In this document: piece by piece, positions 14,899 to 23,394 of the stretch
Numbering within the stretch: the first letter of the stretch is position 1
Layout: every line of letters begins with the position of its first letter
Source of the DNA: Roseateles puraquae
GTDB taxonomy: Bacteria; Pseudomonadota; Gammaproteobacteria; Burkholderiales; Burkholderiaceae_C
DNA: 64,000 bases
Assembly: GCF_002205845.1 (NCBI RefSeq)
Contig: NZ_NISI01000005.1
Span: 434,001 to 498,000 of the forward strand
Direction of reading: 5' to 3'
Notes under the pieces: generated by a model
What the model was told of the DNA's origin: nothing
The model's input: the letters and a program-made list of their open reading frames with translations, nothing else
Databases searched by the model: none
Made by a program: the position numbers and the translations under genes

Positions 14899-16917
14899 TC
14901 AGCCGGTGGCGCCCTGCGCGCGCCGGCGCCAGAAGTCCACGTCGATCAGCTGCTCGGCGCCGGTGCGCGCATTGACCAGCCAGAACTGACGCCCGTCCGG
15001 GCTCAGCCTCACTACCTCGCCTTCATGCCGCCCGGCGCTGACGCGCTGGCCCAGCGCATTGGCCGGGAAGCCTGGCTCCCGCGCCAGTGCCAGCAAGGGC
15101 GTCACCGGGCGCGCATCCCCGGCCAGCCGCAAGCGCCGCACCAACGGTGCAAGCAGCGGGCTGGCCGCATCGGCCGCGGAGACGAACAGCACCAGCTTGG
15201 CCTGCGCCCGGCTCAGCGCCACGTTCAGCAGGCGCTGCGCGGCCTCGCCGTGCAGAAAAGGCTGCGCGCCATCCGCCGGGTCGAACAGCACCACCGGTGC
15301 TTCACTGCCCTGGGCGCGGTGCACGGTGCTCACGCGGATCGCCTCCGGCAGACCGCGGGCCCGCAATTGCTGGCGGATCAGCGCCCGCTGCGCGCGGAAC
15401 GGGGTCAGCACGATCAACTCGTCAGGCTGCCAGTCGCCGCTGCCGAGGGCATCGCTCAGCAGCGCCGCAATGGCCTCGGCCGACTCGCGCCGCACCGGGC
15501 CGCGCTCCTGCGCCACCCAGCCGCCATCGGTGGTCATGCGCTGCAGCTGCACGTGCACCTCGGGCCGGATGTCGCCGAGCGCGCGCTCGCGTGCCGCGCG
15601 CCAGTCGGGGGAGGTCAGCGCGTCGGCGGCCACGCGCAGGGCGCCGTCGTAGAACAGCTCGCTGACCAGTTCGCCAATCGGCGGCGCCATGCGCGACTGT
15701 TCGTCCAGCAGCGCCACCGCCGGGCTACGCGGCGGCATTTCAGCAAAAGGCGAGCGCCCGAGCCATCGCCGCGCGCCGCGGTCATCCGCCCGCTGCACGG
15801 GCGACAGCTGCTGCGGATCGCCCGCAAACAGGCGTGCCCGGCCGAGTGGCATCAGCACCAGCGCATGTGCCAGGCTCACCTGGCTGGCTTCGTCGAACAC
15901 CACCAGATCGAACGGCGGCTCGCCGTCGCTGGCCAGGTCGCGCAGCGTCTTCAAGGTGAACGCGGCGCGCGTGGTCGTCATGCAGGCCAGGCGGCAGCGT
16001 TGCAGCACCTTGAGCGACGCGCTGCGCAGCTCGTCGCGCAGGCTGGCGACGCGGTCGGCCCAGGCCTTGAGCGCCTGGGCATCACGCGCCGTGGGGCGGG
16101 CGGCCTCGGCGCGGGCCAGCCTGGCGATGAGGTCGCGGTCCTGCGTCGGGATGAGGTGCTCGCGGCCTTCGTAGGCGGCCGCATCGAAGCGGGTGCCCAA
16201 GCGCTGCACGCTGGCACGCAGGGCCTCGCGCCGGCCTTTGTGCAGGGCCTTGTCGACCGCGAGCGTGGCTTGGTCCACGGCCTGGTTGGTGGTGGACAGC
16301 AGCAGCACGCGCGCCGCCGGGTGGCGGTCGAGGTACTCGGCCAGCAGCACGCCGAGCGTCGTGGTCTTGCCGGTGCCGGGCGGGCCCCACAAGAAGCCGC
16401 TGCTGTGGCCGACCAGCGCCAGGGCCGCGCGCTGGGCCGGTCGCAGCCAGCGAAAGGGTTCGCCCGTCAGTGGTGTGCCGCCGCGCAGCGGGCGCGGCGA
16501 TGACAGATCCGGCAGGCAGGCCAGCGCCGATTCCGCCCAGGGTGTGTCCCACCAGGCATCGGCCACGGCATTGAGGAAGCGCGTGGGGTAGAGCCGGATG
16601 AGGTGGCCGGCCGGCGGCGGCGTGCTGCTGGCGTTCTGCAGCACCAGCAGGTCTTCCTCCGCCACCACGGCCAGCACGCTGGCGCCCCCTTTGGCCGGCG
16701 CGCCCCACCAGGCCGAGGCGCCATCCAGGCTGTCGTCCAGCAGGGCCTGGGCCGAGGCGGCGCCGGGGCGCTGGCCTTCGGCAAACACATAACCCGGTTC
16801 CAGCGTGACACGCCACAGCGCGCCGTCACGCTCGGCGTGCAGCACCTTGAAGTCGTAATACTCGGGCGTGGCCGACAGCTCGGCACTCAATGCCGCGCGG
16901 ACGTCGGCCAGGCTCAT
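14899..16917 (-). CDS. SF1 (UPF1-like) helicase/ATPase
   Basis: A 672-residue protein. After ~190 N-terminal residues come Walker A GPPGTGKTTTL, LLLSTTNQAVDQA (motif Ia), VVFDEASQVS (Walker B, DEAS type), GDPQQLSPV (motif III), LDEQSRM (motif IV), VLTPFRAQ, STVHRAQGSE (motif V) and NVALSRAQ (motif VI). These give a complete UPF1/IGHMBP2-like superfamily 1B helicase core. Whether it acts on DNA or RNA cannot be told. The ATG at 16917 is chosen because the protein-like sequence begins there; an in-frame start at 17034 would add a low-complexity, Arg-rich stretch. No Shine-Dalgarno is obvious. Confidence 0.88.
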   Translation of the reverse strand: MSLADVRAALSAELSATPEYYDFKVLHAERDGALWRVTLEPGYVFAEGQRPGAASAQALLDDSLDGASAWWGAPAKGGASVLAVVAEEDLLVLQNASSTPPPAGHLIRLYPTRFLNAVADAWWDTPWAESALACLPDLSSPRPLRGGTPLTGEPFRWLRPAQRAALALVGHSSGFLWGPPGTGKTTTLGVLLAEYLDRHPAARVLLLSTTNQAVDQATLAVDKALHKGRREALRASVQRLGTRFDAAAYEGREHLIPTQDRDLIARLARAEAARPTARDAQALKAWADRVASLRDELRSASLKVLQRCRLACMTTTRAAFTLKTLRDLASDGEPPFDLVVFDEASQVSLAHALVLMPLGRARLFAGDPQQLSPVQRADDRGARRWLGRSPFAEMPPRSPAVALLDEQSRMAPPIGELVSELFYDGALRVAADALTSPDWRAARERALGDIRPEVHVQLQRMTTDGGWVAQERGPVRRESAEAIAALLSDALGSGDWQPDELIVLTPFRAQRALIRQQLRARGLPEAIRVSTVHRAQGSEAPVVLFDPADGAQPFLHGEAAQRLLNVALSRAQAKLVLFVSAADAASPLLAPLVRRLRLAGDARPVTPLLALAREPGFPANALGQRVSAGRHEGEVVRLSPDGRQFWLVNARTGAEQLIDVDFWRRRAQGATG

Positions 16918-17112
16918 GGGCGGGGAACAACTTGAAAAGGGCGCGACTGTAAGTGCAGCCGCGAAACGGCGTGGCCCGGCGGTCAATCGGCCGTCAGCAC
17001 GGGCCACCGCATGACGCGGTCGCCTCACCTGCACAAGCCTTGACCTCGGACAACACCTGCGCGGTCAACCAGCGTTAGCCTCCGGCCCCAACCCCACTGC
17101 CCGAGTCTTGCC

Positions 17113-17892
17113 ATGTCCATCGAGTTGTTCCGTCAGGACCGCCATGTCTGCGTGATGTTCTCGCGCCTGGGTGACGAGGGCGGCGACGCGGTGCAGTCCA
17201 ACCAGTTCCTGCTGGTCAACGGCGATACCGGGGCCATCCTCGACCCGGGCGGCAACATTGCGTACAACGAGCTCTACCTGGGCATGTCGGCCTTCTTCCC
17301 GCCGCACAAGCTGGCGGCCATCCTGGCCTCGCATGCCGACCCCGACATCATTGCCTCGCTGGACCGCTGGATGACGGCCACCGAAGCGCCGGTCTACATC
17401 TCGCGGCTGTGGGAGCGGTTTGCGCCGCACTTCTGCAAGCCGGGCAAGACCGTGGGTCGCGTGGTGGGCCTGCCCGACGAAGGCCAGCGGCTGCAGCTGG
17501 GTGCCGGGCGGGATCGGTTCGAGCTGTGGGCCCTGCCGGCGCACTTCCTGCATGCGGAAGGCAATTTCCAGTTCTACGACCCGGTCAGCCGCATCCTGTT
17601 CTCGGGCGATCTGGGCGCCTCGCTCGGCACCAGCCTCAACCCTGAAAAGCCGGTCACGTCACTGGCGAGCCACATCCCGCGGATGGAAGGCTTTCACCGC
17701 CGCTACATGGTCAGCAACAAGATCCTGCGGCTGTGGGCGGCCATGGTGCGGCAACTCGACATCGACATGATTGCGCCCCAGCACGGCGCGCCGATGGTGG
17801 GCGCTGCGGTGCGGGAGTTCATCGACTGGGTCGAGCAGCTGGCCTGCGGGGTGGACCTGTTCGGCGAGGCGAATTACCGCGTGCCGGGCTGA
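17113..17892 (+). CDS. MBL-fold, oxygen-binding di-iron-type (ODP) protein
   Basis: A 259-residue metallo-beta-lactamase-fold protein resembling the di-iron module of flavodiiron proteins without a flavodoxin domain. Metal-ligand candidates are SHADPD (residues ~75-80), His in LPAHFLHAEGN, Asp in LFSGDLGA and His in APQHGAPM. The usual H-x-E-x-D-H signature is H-x-D-x-D-I here, so one ligand is conservatively changed and the last His is missing. Family knowledge suggests oxygen, NO or redox sensing. The last 19 bases overlap the convergent M56 gene. Confidence 0.8.
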   Translation: MSIELFRQDRHVCVMFSRLGDEGGDAVQSNQFLLVNGDTGAILDPGGNIAYNELYLGMSAFFPPHKLAAILASHADPDIIASLDRWMTATEAPVYISRLWERFAPHFCKPGKTVGRVVGLPDEGQRLQLGAGRDRFELWALPAHFLHAEGNFQFYDPVSRILFSGDLGASLGTSLNPEKPVTSLASHIPRMEGFHRRYMVSNKILRLWAAMVRQLDIDMIAPQHGAPMVGAAVREFIDWVEQLACGVDLFGEANYRVPG

Positions 17893-19325
17893 GCCTCGCG
17901 GGCGGCGCGCCAGGCGCGGTCCTGTGCGTCCATGTCGCGGCGGATCTGGGCGATGTGCTCGCGCTGGCGGGTGATCTCGGCCTGCTGGGCGGCCGAGAGT
18001 TGCGGCAGCGCCGCTGTCTCGGCCCGGTTCAGTGATGGCACCGCGGGATGCTGCGGCAGCGTCCAGCGCGCCGACACCTGGGCCTGCAAGGGCCCCTGCG
18101 CCGTCTGCGCGACGAACTGCGCTACCCGGCCGTTGGTGGGCAGCTCCTGCCAGTCGGCGAGGGGGCGCTGGCAGGTTTCGTCCATCGGTTGGGCGGTGGG
18201 GCGCACGCTGCCGTCGGCGAAGGTGTAGAGCGACACGTACAGGCACCAGCCCGGCAGCATCGACTGCAGCATCACGCCCGCGGGCCCGCCCAGCAGTGGC
18301 CGGTTCAGTGGCAAGGTCATGTCGGCGTGATGCCAGTCCCGGCGGCCCACCTGCGAGGCGACCTCGAACACCAGGCCCTGTGCGCCCGCAGACGTCGGCG
18401 CCGGTGCCGGTGCCGGCACCGTGGGCTCCTGGGCAGCCCGGGCCACCAGCCCTGCCGCCGCACCCAGGCCGGCCACCAGGGCTGCCGCGGCAAGGCGACG
18501 CACCCGCGAGGTACGGCGCCAGCGCGACAGCCACTGCACGCGCTGCACCAGCGGGTGCGAGCTCGTCCAGCCGCTGGCCAGTGCCGGGTGGCCCGGCCCC
18601 TGGTGCGCCGCCAGCAGGGCGCTCGCGTAGCGGGCGCGGGCGGCGGGGTCGGTGGCGGCATCCAGCACGGCCTCGTCGCAGGCCAGCTCCTGGTCGTCGC
18701 GCAGCGCGCACCGGCCCCACCAGGCCAGCGGGTTGAACCACTGCAGGCACAGCAGCAGCAGGGCGAGCAGGTTCCAGGCGTTGTCCTGGCGGCGCAGGTG
18801 AACGGCCTCATGGGCCAGCATCAACTGGCGGGTCGGCGCGTCAAAGCGGCATGCGAAGTCGGCGGGCAGCACCAGCCGGCCCGGCCACAGGCCCACGACG
18901 GCCGGGCTGTGTCCGGCCGGCGCGCGCCACTGGCCGTTGGCATCGCGCCAGAGGCCGGCTTCGTAGCGGCGTTGCGCCCGCCATTGCGCAGCGGCCAGCG
19001 TGGCGGCGCCGAGCATCCACGTGAGCAGCAGCGCCATCGGCCAGTGCGAGGCAGGGCGGGCCGCGACGGCAGCGTTCACCGGTTCCGTATCGACGGGAGC
19101 GAGCGGCAGCGCTGCGGGCAGCGCCAGTGCGGCGGGCGCAGGCAGCGACGTGCGGGGCAACCAGGGGCTGGCGATCAGCAGCGGCACGAGCAGCCAGGCG
19201 GCATAGGTGGCGCGTGCGCCGAGGGCACGGCGCAGCACCGGGCGCCCGGCGCCCAGCAGCAGCAAGGCGGCGCTGGCCAGCAGTGTGAGGCGCAGCAGCG
19301 CGGTGAGCAGGAGTTCAGCGTTCAC
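17874..19325 (-). CDS. BlaR1-like M56 family metallopeptidase (second copy of the operon)
   Basis: A 483-residue integral membrane zinc peptidase. Hydrophobic helices lie in the first ~120 residues; the gluzincin motif LAHEAVH and the downstream ELACDEAVLDA (third zinc ligand) follow, then a helix near residue 280 and a ~190-residue periplasmic part. BlaR1 sensors carry a penicillin-binding domain at the C-terminus; here no SxxK/SxN motif is seen and the tail ends in a charged helix, so the signal is not obviously a beta-lactam. It lies 25 bases after a second M56 gene and the BlaI gene, and probably cleaves that repressor. Confidence 0.85.
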   Translation of the reverse strand: MNAELLLTALLRLTLLASAALLLLGAGRPVLRRALGARATYAAWLLVPLLIASPWLPRTSLPAPAALALPAALPLAPVDTEPVNAAVAARPASHWPMALLLTWMLGAATLAAAQWRAQRRYEAGLWRDANGQWRAPAGHSPAVVGLWPGRLVLPADFACRFDAPTRQLMLAHEAVHLRRQDNAWNLLALLLLCLQWFNPLAWWGRCALRDDQELACDEAVLDAATDPAARARYASALLAAHQGPGHPALASGWTSSHPLVQRVQWLSRWRRTSRVRRLAAAALVAGLGAAAGLVARAAQEPTVPAPAPAPTSAGAQGLVFEVASQVGRRDWHHADMTLPLNRPLLGGPAGVMLQSMLPGWCLYVSLYTFADGSVRPTAQPMDETCQRPLADWQELPTNGRVAQFVAQTAQGPLQAQVSARWTLPQHPAVPSLNRAETAALPQLSAAQQAEITRQREHIAQIRRDMDAQDRAWRAAREAQPGTR

Positions 19326-19350
19326 GGGTCGTTCCTCCCAAAGTGTGCGC

Positions 19351-20592
19351 TCAAGGCTTGGCCGTGGCCATCAGGGTCGGCGTGATCGTGAGTGACAGCA
19401 TCTCCGTGTCCGCCGGGTCGTTGCGGCCCTGCTCGATGCGGGCCTTCACGCCATTGGCCGTGATCAGGCGCGGGCGTGCCACCACGCTCAGCGGATTGCC
19501 CTTGCTGACCTCGGTGCGCAGGTCGATCTTGTTGTCCCCGAGGTCGCTGGCCACGATGGCGACGGCCACCTGGTCCGCGGTCGGCGCGTCCGGGCGGCCG
19601 TGGAGCATCAGCAGGGCGCGTTCGCCCAGGTGAACACGCATCGTGGTGTTGGCCGATTCGGTCTTGAACTCTGGCGTCTTGCCGGTCCGGTAGCTCAGCT
19701 CGACCTTCAGCTCCACGAGCGGGGTGTCGTACTTGGGGGTCTCCGTCTGTACGGCATAAGCCAGGCCGGCCAGCGCCAGCAGGCTGCCGCCCAGGGCGGC
19801 GACACGAAGGCGAGACAGGCGACGAGCGTGGTTCAACATGGCGATCCTTTCGATCAAGGGGTGAGTCGTGCCCCAGCGGCTGGCCAGCGGCGCGCCGAGG
19901 TGATGAAGGTCGTGGGCGGCGAGCAGGGCGCGGGTGTAGTCGGCCCGGGCCTCGGGGCGTGAGGCGAGCACCGCGGCGTCGCAGGCGAGTTCCTGGTCGA
20001 CCCGCCAGCGGCGAGCCGCCCACCAGGCCAGTGGGTTCCACCAGTGCAAGGCGGTCAGTCCGCAGGCCAGCAGGTTCCAGAGGTTGTCGAGCCGCTCGCG
20101 GTGCACCTGCTCATGGGCCAGGATGAGTTCGCGCTGGGCGGGCGGGAAGCGGTGTTCGAAGTCCGCCGGCAGGGCCACGCGCGGGCGCCACAGGCCGATG
20201 AGGGCCGGGCTGCTGCCGGCCGGCAGCCGGCCCTGGGTGCCCACCAGGCGGCTGAGCCGCCACTGCCGCCGCGCCTGCGCCAGCAGCACCACCGCCGTGC
20301 CGCCGAGCCACAGCAGCAGCAGCGGCAAGGCCGGGTCGCCGGTGCGCGCCGGCAGCGCCGGCACGGTGGGCAGGCCTGGCGCACCCGCGGCCTGCAGCGC
20401 CAGTTGCAGCGGCTCGGCCGCCGGGCGGGGCAGGGCAGGCGTCAGGACCAGGGCCGGCACCAGCAGCCAGCCCAGGTAAAGGGCACCGGCGCCGCCACGG
20501 CGCAGCAGGGGCCTGAGCAGGGCCAGCAGCAGCACGGCGGCGCTGAAGGCCAGGGCCTGACGGGTCAGCATGGCGAGCAGCAGATCAGTCAT
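19351..20592 (-). CDS. BlaR1-like M56 family metallopeptidase (first copy)
   Basis: A 413-residue membrane zinc peptidase with the same plan as its neighbour: N-terminal helices, LAHEQVH zinc motif at about residue 175, ELACDAAVLAS ligand region, a helix at about 275, then a ~120-residue periplasmic domain with KVELSYRTGK and TEMLSLTITPT. That domain is unlike the neighbour's and unlike the BlaR1 penicillin sensor. The ATG overlaps the BlaI stop by 8 bases. Tandem M56 proteases behind one BlaI suggest two inputs, or a heteromeric sensor; this is inference. Confidence 0.85.
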   Translation of the reverse strand: MTDLLLAMLTRQALAFSAAVLLLALLRPLLRRGGAGALYLGWLLVPALVLTPALPRPAAEPLQLALQAAGAPGLPTVPALPARTGDPALPLLLLWLGGTAVVLLAQARRQWRLSRLVGTQGRLPAGSSPALIGLWRPRVALPADFEHRFPPAQRELILAHEQVHRERLDNLWNLLACGLTALHWWNPLAWWAARRWRVDQELACDAAVLASRPEARADYTRALLAAHDLHHLGAPLASRWGTTHPLIERIAMLNHARRLSRLRVAALGGSLLALAGLAYAVQTETPKYDTPLVELKVELSYRTGKTPEFKTESANTTMRVHLGERALLMLHGRPDAPTADQVAVAIVASDLGDNKIDLRTEVSKGNPLSVVARPRLITANGVKARIEQGRNDPADTEMLSLTITPTLMATAKP

Positions 20593-20965
20593 GGCCTTGC
20601 TTCTTCAGCAGCGCCTTCAGCGCGGCGATGTCGTCGTCACCCAGCTTGCGCTCGGAGGCGAACTGCGCCACCAACGGCGCCAGCCGGCCACCGAAGAGGC
20701 GGTCGATGAGGGACAGGCCGGTATCGGCCACCCAGGCGTCTTCGGGAATGGCGGGCGCGTACAGGAAGCGCCGGCCATCGCGCTCGGCGGTTACAGCGCC
20801 CTTCTTGAGCAGGCGGTTCAGCAGCGTCTTGACTGTGGCCAGGGCCCAGCCCTGCTGCGGACTCAGCGCCGCGGCAATTTCGTCGGCAGCCTGTGGCGCA
20901 CGCTGCCAGAGCTGGCGCATGACCTGGGCTTCAGCGTCGCTGATGGGAGGCGGGGGTTTCTTCAT
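20585..20965 (-). CDS. BlaI/MecI/CopY-family transcriptional repressor
   Basis: A 126-residue winged-helix repressor. DAEAQVMRQLWQRAPQAADEI and ALATVKTLLNRLLKKGAV form the DNA-binding winged helix, and LFGGRLAPLVAQFA the dimerisation helix usual in the family. These repressors bind TACA/TGTA-type palindromes and are inactivated through a BlaR1/M56 protease, two of which follow in the same operon. Two near-identical operator copies lie just upstream (20967-20984 and 20993-21010), the nearer one starting 1 base before the start codon. Confidence 0.92.
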   Translation of the reverse strand: MKKPPPPISDAEAQVMRQLWQRAPQAADEIAAALSPQQGWALATVKTLLNRLLKKGAVTAERDGRRFLYAPAIPEDAWVADTGLSLIDRLFGGRLAPLVAQFASERKLGDDDIAALKALLKKQGHD

Positions 20966-20966
20966 G

Positions 20967-21010
20967 GATTACGCCTGTAAACGATGATCAATGATTACGT
21001 GTGTAAACGA
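20967..21010 (-). promoter_or_regulatory. Twin BlaI-type operators
   Basis: GATTACG-N3-GTAAACGA occurs at 20967-20984 and again at 20993-21010, 26 bp apart; within each, TTAC and GTAA form a dyad, as in BlaI/MecI/CopY operators. Both lie within 45 bases of the blaI-like start on its promoter side. They very likely mediate autorepression of the blaI-M56-M56 operon, and possibly affect the divergent ppk2. Confidence 0.7.
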
Positions 21011-21094
21011 AGTCGTCAAGCGGGTTGTCATGTGGCCGACTTGGCGCGCCGTTAGGCTCGCGGCAAAGCCGCAGTTGCGGCCGGAGAACGACAC

Positions 21095-22000
21095 GTGAGC
21101 CCCATCGATGAAGCCCTGGTGAAGCGCATTCACCGTGACCTGCAGGACGACTTCGACGAGGAGCTGGAGCTCGAGCTCGAAGACCGCGACTACGGCGACC
21201 TGCCCAGCGACACGCCGCCCGATGAGCGCAGCGCCCGCCAGCGCTACTTCCGCGAGCTCATCCGGCTGCAAAGCGAACTGGTGAAGCTGCAGGACTGGGT
21301 GGTGCACACCGGCCACAAGGTGGTCATCCTGTTCGAGGGCCGGGATGCGGCTGGCAAGGGCGGCGTCATCAAGCGCATCACGCAGCGCCTGAACCCGCGC
21401 GTGTGCCGCGTGGCCGCGCTGCCAGCGCCCAACGACCGCGAGCGCACGCAGTGGTACTTCCAGCGCTATGTGTCGTACCTGCCGGCGGCCGGCGAGATCG
21501 TGCTGTTCGACCGCAGTTGGTACAACCGCGCCGGTGTCGAGCGCGTGATGGGCTTCTGCACCGACGAGCAATACGAAGAGTTCTTCCGCTCGGCGCCCGA
21601 GTTCGAGCGCATGCTGGTGCGCTCGGGCATCCAGCTCATCAAGTACTGGTTCTCCATCAGCGACGACGAGCAGCGGGTGCGCTTCCTGGGCCGTATCCAT
21701 GACCCGCTCAAGCAATGGAAGCTCAGCCCCATGGACCTGGAGTCACGCCGCCGCTGGGAGGCCTACACCACGGCCAAGGAAGTGATGCTGGAACGCACCC
21801 ACATCCCCGAGTCGCCCTGGTGGGTGGTGCCGGCTGACGACAAGAAGCGCGCACGCCTGAACTGCATCCATCACCTGCTGTCGCAGATGCCGTACGAAGA
21901 AGTGCCGCACGCCGACATCGAACTGCCGGCCCGCCAGCGCCGGGAGGACTACATCCGCCACCCGGTGCCGGCGGAGATCATCGTGCCGGAGCGCTACTGA
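21095..22000 (+). CDS. ppk2: Polyphosphate kinase 2
   Basis: A 301-residue PPK2-family enzyme that transfers phosphate between polyphosphate and nucleotides. Walker A appears as EGRDAAGKGGVIK, the lid region as LFDRSWYNRAGVERVMGF, and the tail as ERTHIPESPWWVVPADDKK. It is a single-domain class I-type PPK2, likely using polyphosphate to make GTP/ATP from the diphosphates. The start is GTG with GGAG 8 bases before it. The C-terminus overlaps a convergent gene by 23 bases. The window also carries ppk1 and ppx. Confidence 0.93.
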   Translation: MSPIDEALVKRIHRDLQDDFDEELELELEDRDYGDLPSDTPPDERSARQRYFRELIRLQSELVKLQDWVVHTGHKVVILFEGRDAAGKGGVIKRITQRLNPRVCRVAALPAPNDRERTQWYFQRYVSYLPAAGEIVLFDRSWYNRAGVERVMGFCTDEQYEEFFRSAPEFERMLVRSGIQLIKYWFSISDDEQRVRFLGRIHDPLKQWKLSPMDLESRRRWEAYTTAKEVMLERTHIPESPWWVVPADDKKRARLNCIHHLLSQMPYEEVPHADIELPARQRREDYIRHPVPAEIIVPERY

Positions 22001-22409
22001 CCTGGGCAGAGGGCGCCAGGACTGCGCGCGTCAGCGCGGCAGACCGGTCGCCGCCTGCATCGGGCTTGAAGCCGGGTGCCTGGCAGAACCCTTGGGCGCC
22101 GCCGCCCAGCCACTGCTCATAGCCTGACGTTCGAACGGTCGCAAAGGCAGTCCACGGGCCGGCTGCTCCCACACGGAACTCACCACAGAGCACTTGCCGC
22201 GTCTGGCCGTCAGGGGCGGTCAGTTGCCCGAGCCGCACGCGCCTGAACTGGTCCGGCGGCGGTTTCATGTGCTGCCGGAAGTCGCTGGCCGCGTCATCGA
22301 TGAGAGTCGTGGCTTGGCCGTGAGTTTGCGCTTGCGACTGTGCGCTGAAGTGGCCCAGCCCCAGCGTCAAGGCGAGCACCAGTGGCGGAATCCAGGTGGA
22401 GAGCTTCAT
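21978..22409 (-). CDS. Secreted hypothetical protein
   Basis: A 143-residue exported protein: signal peptide through FSAQSQAQ, then a domain with two cysteines (VLCGEFRVG and GFCQAPGF). The phrases VLCGEFRV and GPWTAFATV suggest a compact envelope domain of unknown function common in Burkholderiales. It overlaps the 3' end of ppk2 on the opposite strand by 23 bases, so the two transcripts are antisense there. No role can be inferred. Confidence 0.65.
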   Translation of the reverse strand: MKLSTWIPPLVLALTLGLGHFSAQSQAQTHGQATTLIDDAASDFRQHMKPPPDQFRRVRLGQLTAPDGQTRQVLCGEFRVGAAGPWTAFATVRTSGYEQWLGGGAQGFCQAPGFKPDAGGDRSAALTRAVLAPSAQVSSAPAR

Positions 22410-22496
22410 GGGGTGGGGAGGTGGTCAGCGGAAACGGTCAGATGGCGCCGCCACCCCGCTTTGGAAGGGGTCTCGGGAAAGCCCTAGGATGGCCCC

Positions 22497-22853
22497 ATGC
22501 CCCGCTCGCTGCTCATCGTGATCGTTCTCGCCGCCCTCGCCTCCTGGGCTTGGCGCGCCCATGTCGAGGAAGCCGACGGCGAACGGCTGGCGGCGATGGT
22601 GCAGGCCGGCGACATCCGCATGATCTCGTCGGAGACCTGTGGCTGGTGCACGGCCGCGCGCCGCTGGATGACGGAGCAGGGGCTGCCGTTCGAGGAGTGC
22701 TTCATCGAGCGTGAGGCGCGCTGCCTGTCGGACTACGAGGCGCTGGGCAGCCAAGGCACGCCAACGCTGGTGGTGCGCGGGCAACCCATCATCGGCTTCG
22801 ACCGAGAGGCCATCGCCCAGGCGCTGGCGGCGCCGCGCGCCCCGGGCGGTTGA
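22497..22853 (+). CDS. Membrane-anchored glutaredoxin-like protein
   Basis: A 118-residue protein with an N-terminal hydrophobic anchor or uncleaved signal (residues 4-19) followed by a thioredoxin fold. The active site is CGWC (SSETCGWCTAARRWM) and the cis-proline is in GTPTLVV. The CxxC and membrane anchor suggest a periplasmic thiol oxidoreductase or reductase; partners are unknown. TAGGAT at 22486-22491 just before the gene may be a -10 box. Confidence 0.8.
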   Translation: MPRSLLIVIVLAALASWAWRAHVEEADGERLAAMVQAGDIRMISSETCGWCTAARRWMTEQGLPFEECFIEREARCLSDYEALGSQGTPTLVVRGQPIIGFDREAIAQALAAPRAPGG

Positions 22854-22894
22854 GCCGCCGGGCCGCGTCCCTGCGCAAGAAAAAAGGAAAAAGG

Positions 22895-22945
22895 GCAGAG
22901 CCGAGTCGGCAACGCTGCTCAGCAGCGCTGGCGACTCGGCTCTGC
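22895..22945 (-). terminator. 51-bp near-perfect palindrome, intrinsic terminator for the minus-strand gene
   Basis: The two 25-base arms (outer part GCAGAGCCGAGTCG) are complementary except at two positions. On the minus strand the hairpin is followed by CCCTTTTTCCTTTTTTC, a classic U-tract, so it ends the transcript from the gene at 22989-23282. On the plus strand no T-run follows, although the stem could still slow transcription from the glutaredoxin gene. It is unusually long for a terminator. Confidence 0.78.
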
Positions 22946-22988
22946 AACGGTGGAAAAAGGCGTCATGTGCATGGGGACGACGCCTCGC

Positions 22989-23282
22989 TCAGCCGCGCTT
23001 GGTGGTGGTCTTGGCAGCGGCCAGGGTCTGGCGCAGCAGCGTGGCTTCGCTGTAGCCCACCACCACGACGCGGGGCAGTTGAGCGACCACCGGCGATTCG
23101 TCGCGCTGGGCGTAGCCGGTCACCACGACACGCGGCAGTTGGGCCACGACGGGGGCGTCGGCGCGCACGGCCTTGCCGGTGATGACGACGCGTTCCAGCT
23201 TGACCGTGGCTTGCGGGGCGGCCTGCGCGGCAACGGCGGCAAGGCTCAGGACGGCGGCGGTGAGGGTGATGTTCAGGCTCAT
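22989..23282 (-). CDS. Small secreted protein made of three TonB-box-like repeats
   Basis: A 97-residue exported protein. The signal peptide ends at AAQAAPQA. The rest consists of three related units, each centred on LERVVITG, LPRVVVTG or LPRVVVVG; units two and three share PVVAQLPRVVV exactly. The core resembles the TonB box at the N-terminus of many TonB-dependent receptors (VVVTG), but there is no receptor barrel. ATG at 23282 with GGAG 7 bases upstream is a clear start; an open frame to 23408 is less likely. Function unknown. Its own long terminator suggests a well-expressed, separate transcript. Confidence 0.68.
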   Translation of the reverse strand: MSLNITLTAAVLSLAAVAAQAAPQATVKLERVVITGKAVRADAPVVAQLPRVVVTGYAQRDESPVVAQLPRVVVVGYSEATLLRQTLAAAKTTTKRG

Positions 23283-23394
23283 GATGGACTCCGTTTCGGT
23301 GGGTTTCGAACCGCGTGATTGCTTGTTCGATGGAGTCAGTTTCGTCAATGCCCATCGGCCCTTCCAGGCGGCTGCGATCAAGCGCCAGCCGCGC

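Noticed and set aside
17874-20965. Beta-lactam resistance locus (blaI-blaR1)
   Set aside because: No beta-lactamase or penicillin-binding gene is adjacent and neither M56 protein carries the penicillin sensor domain.
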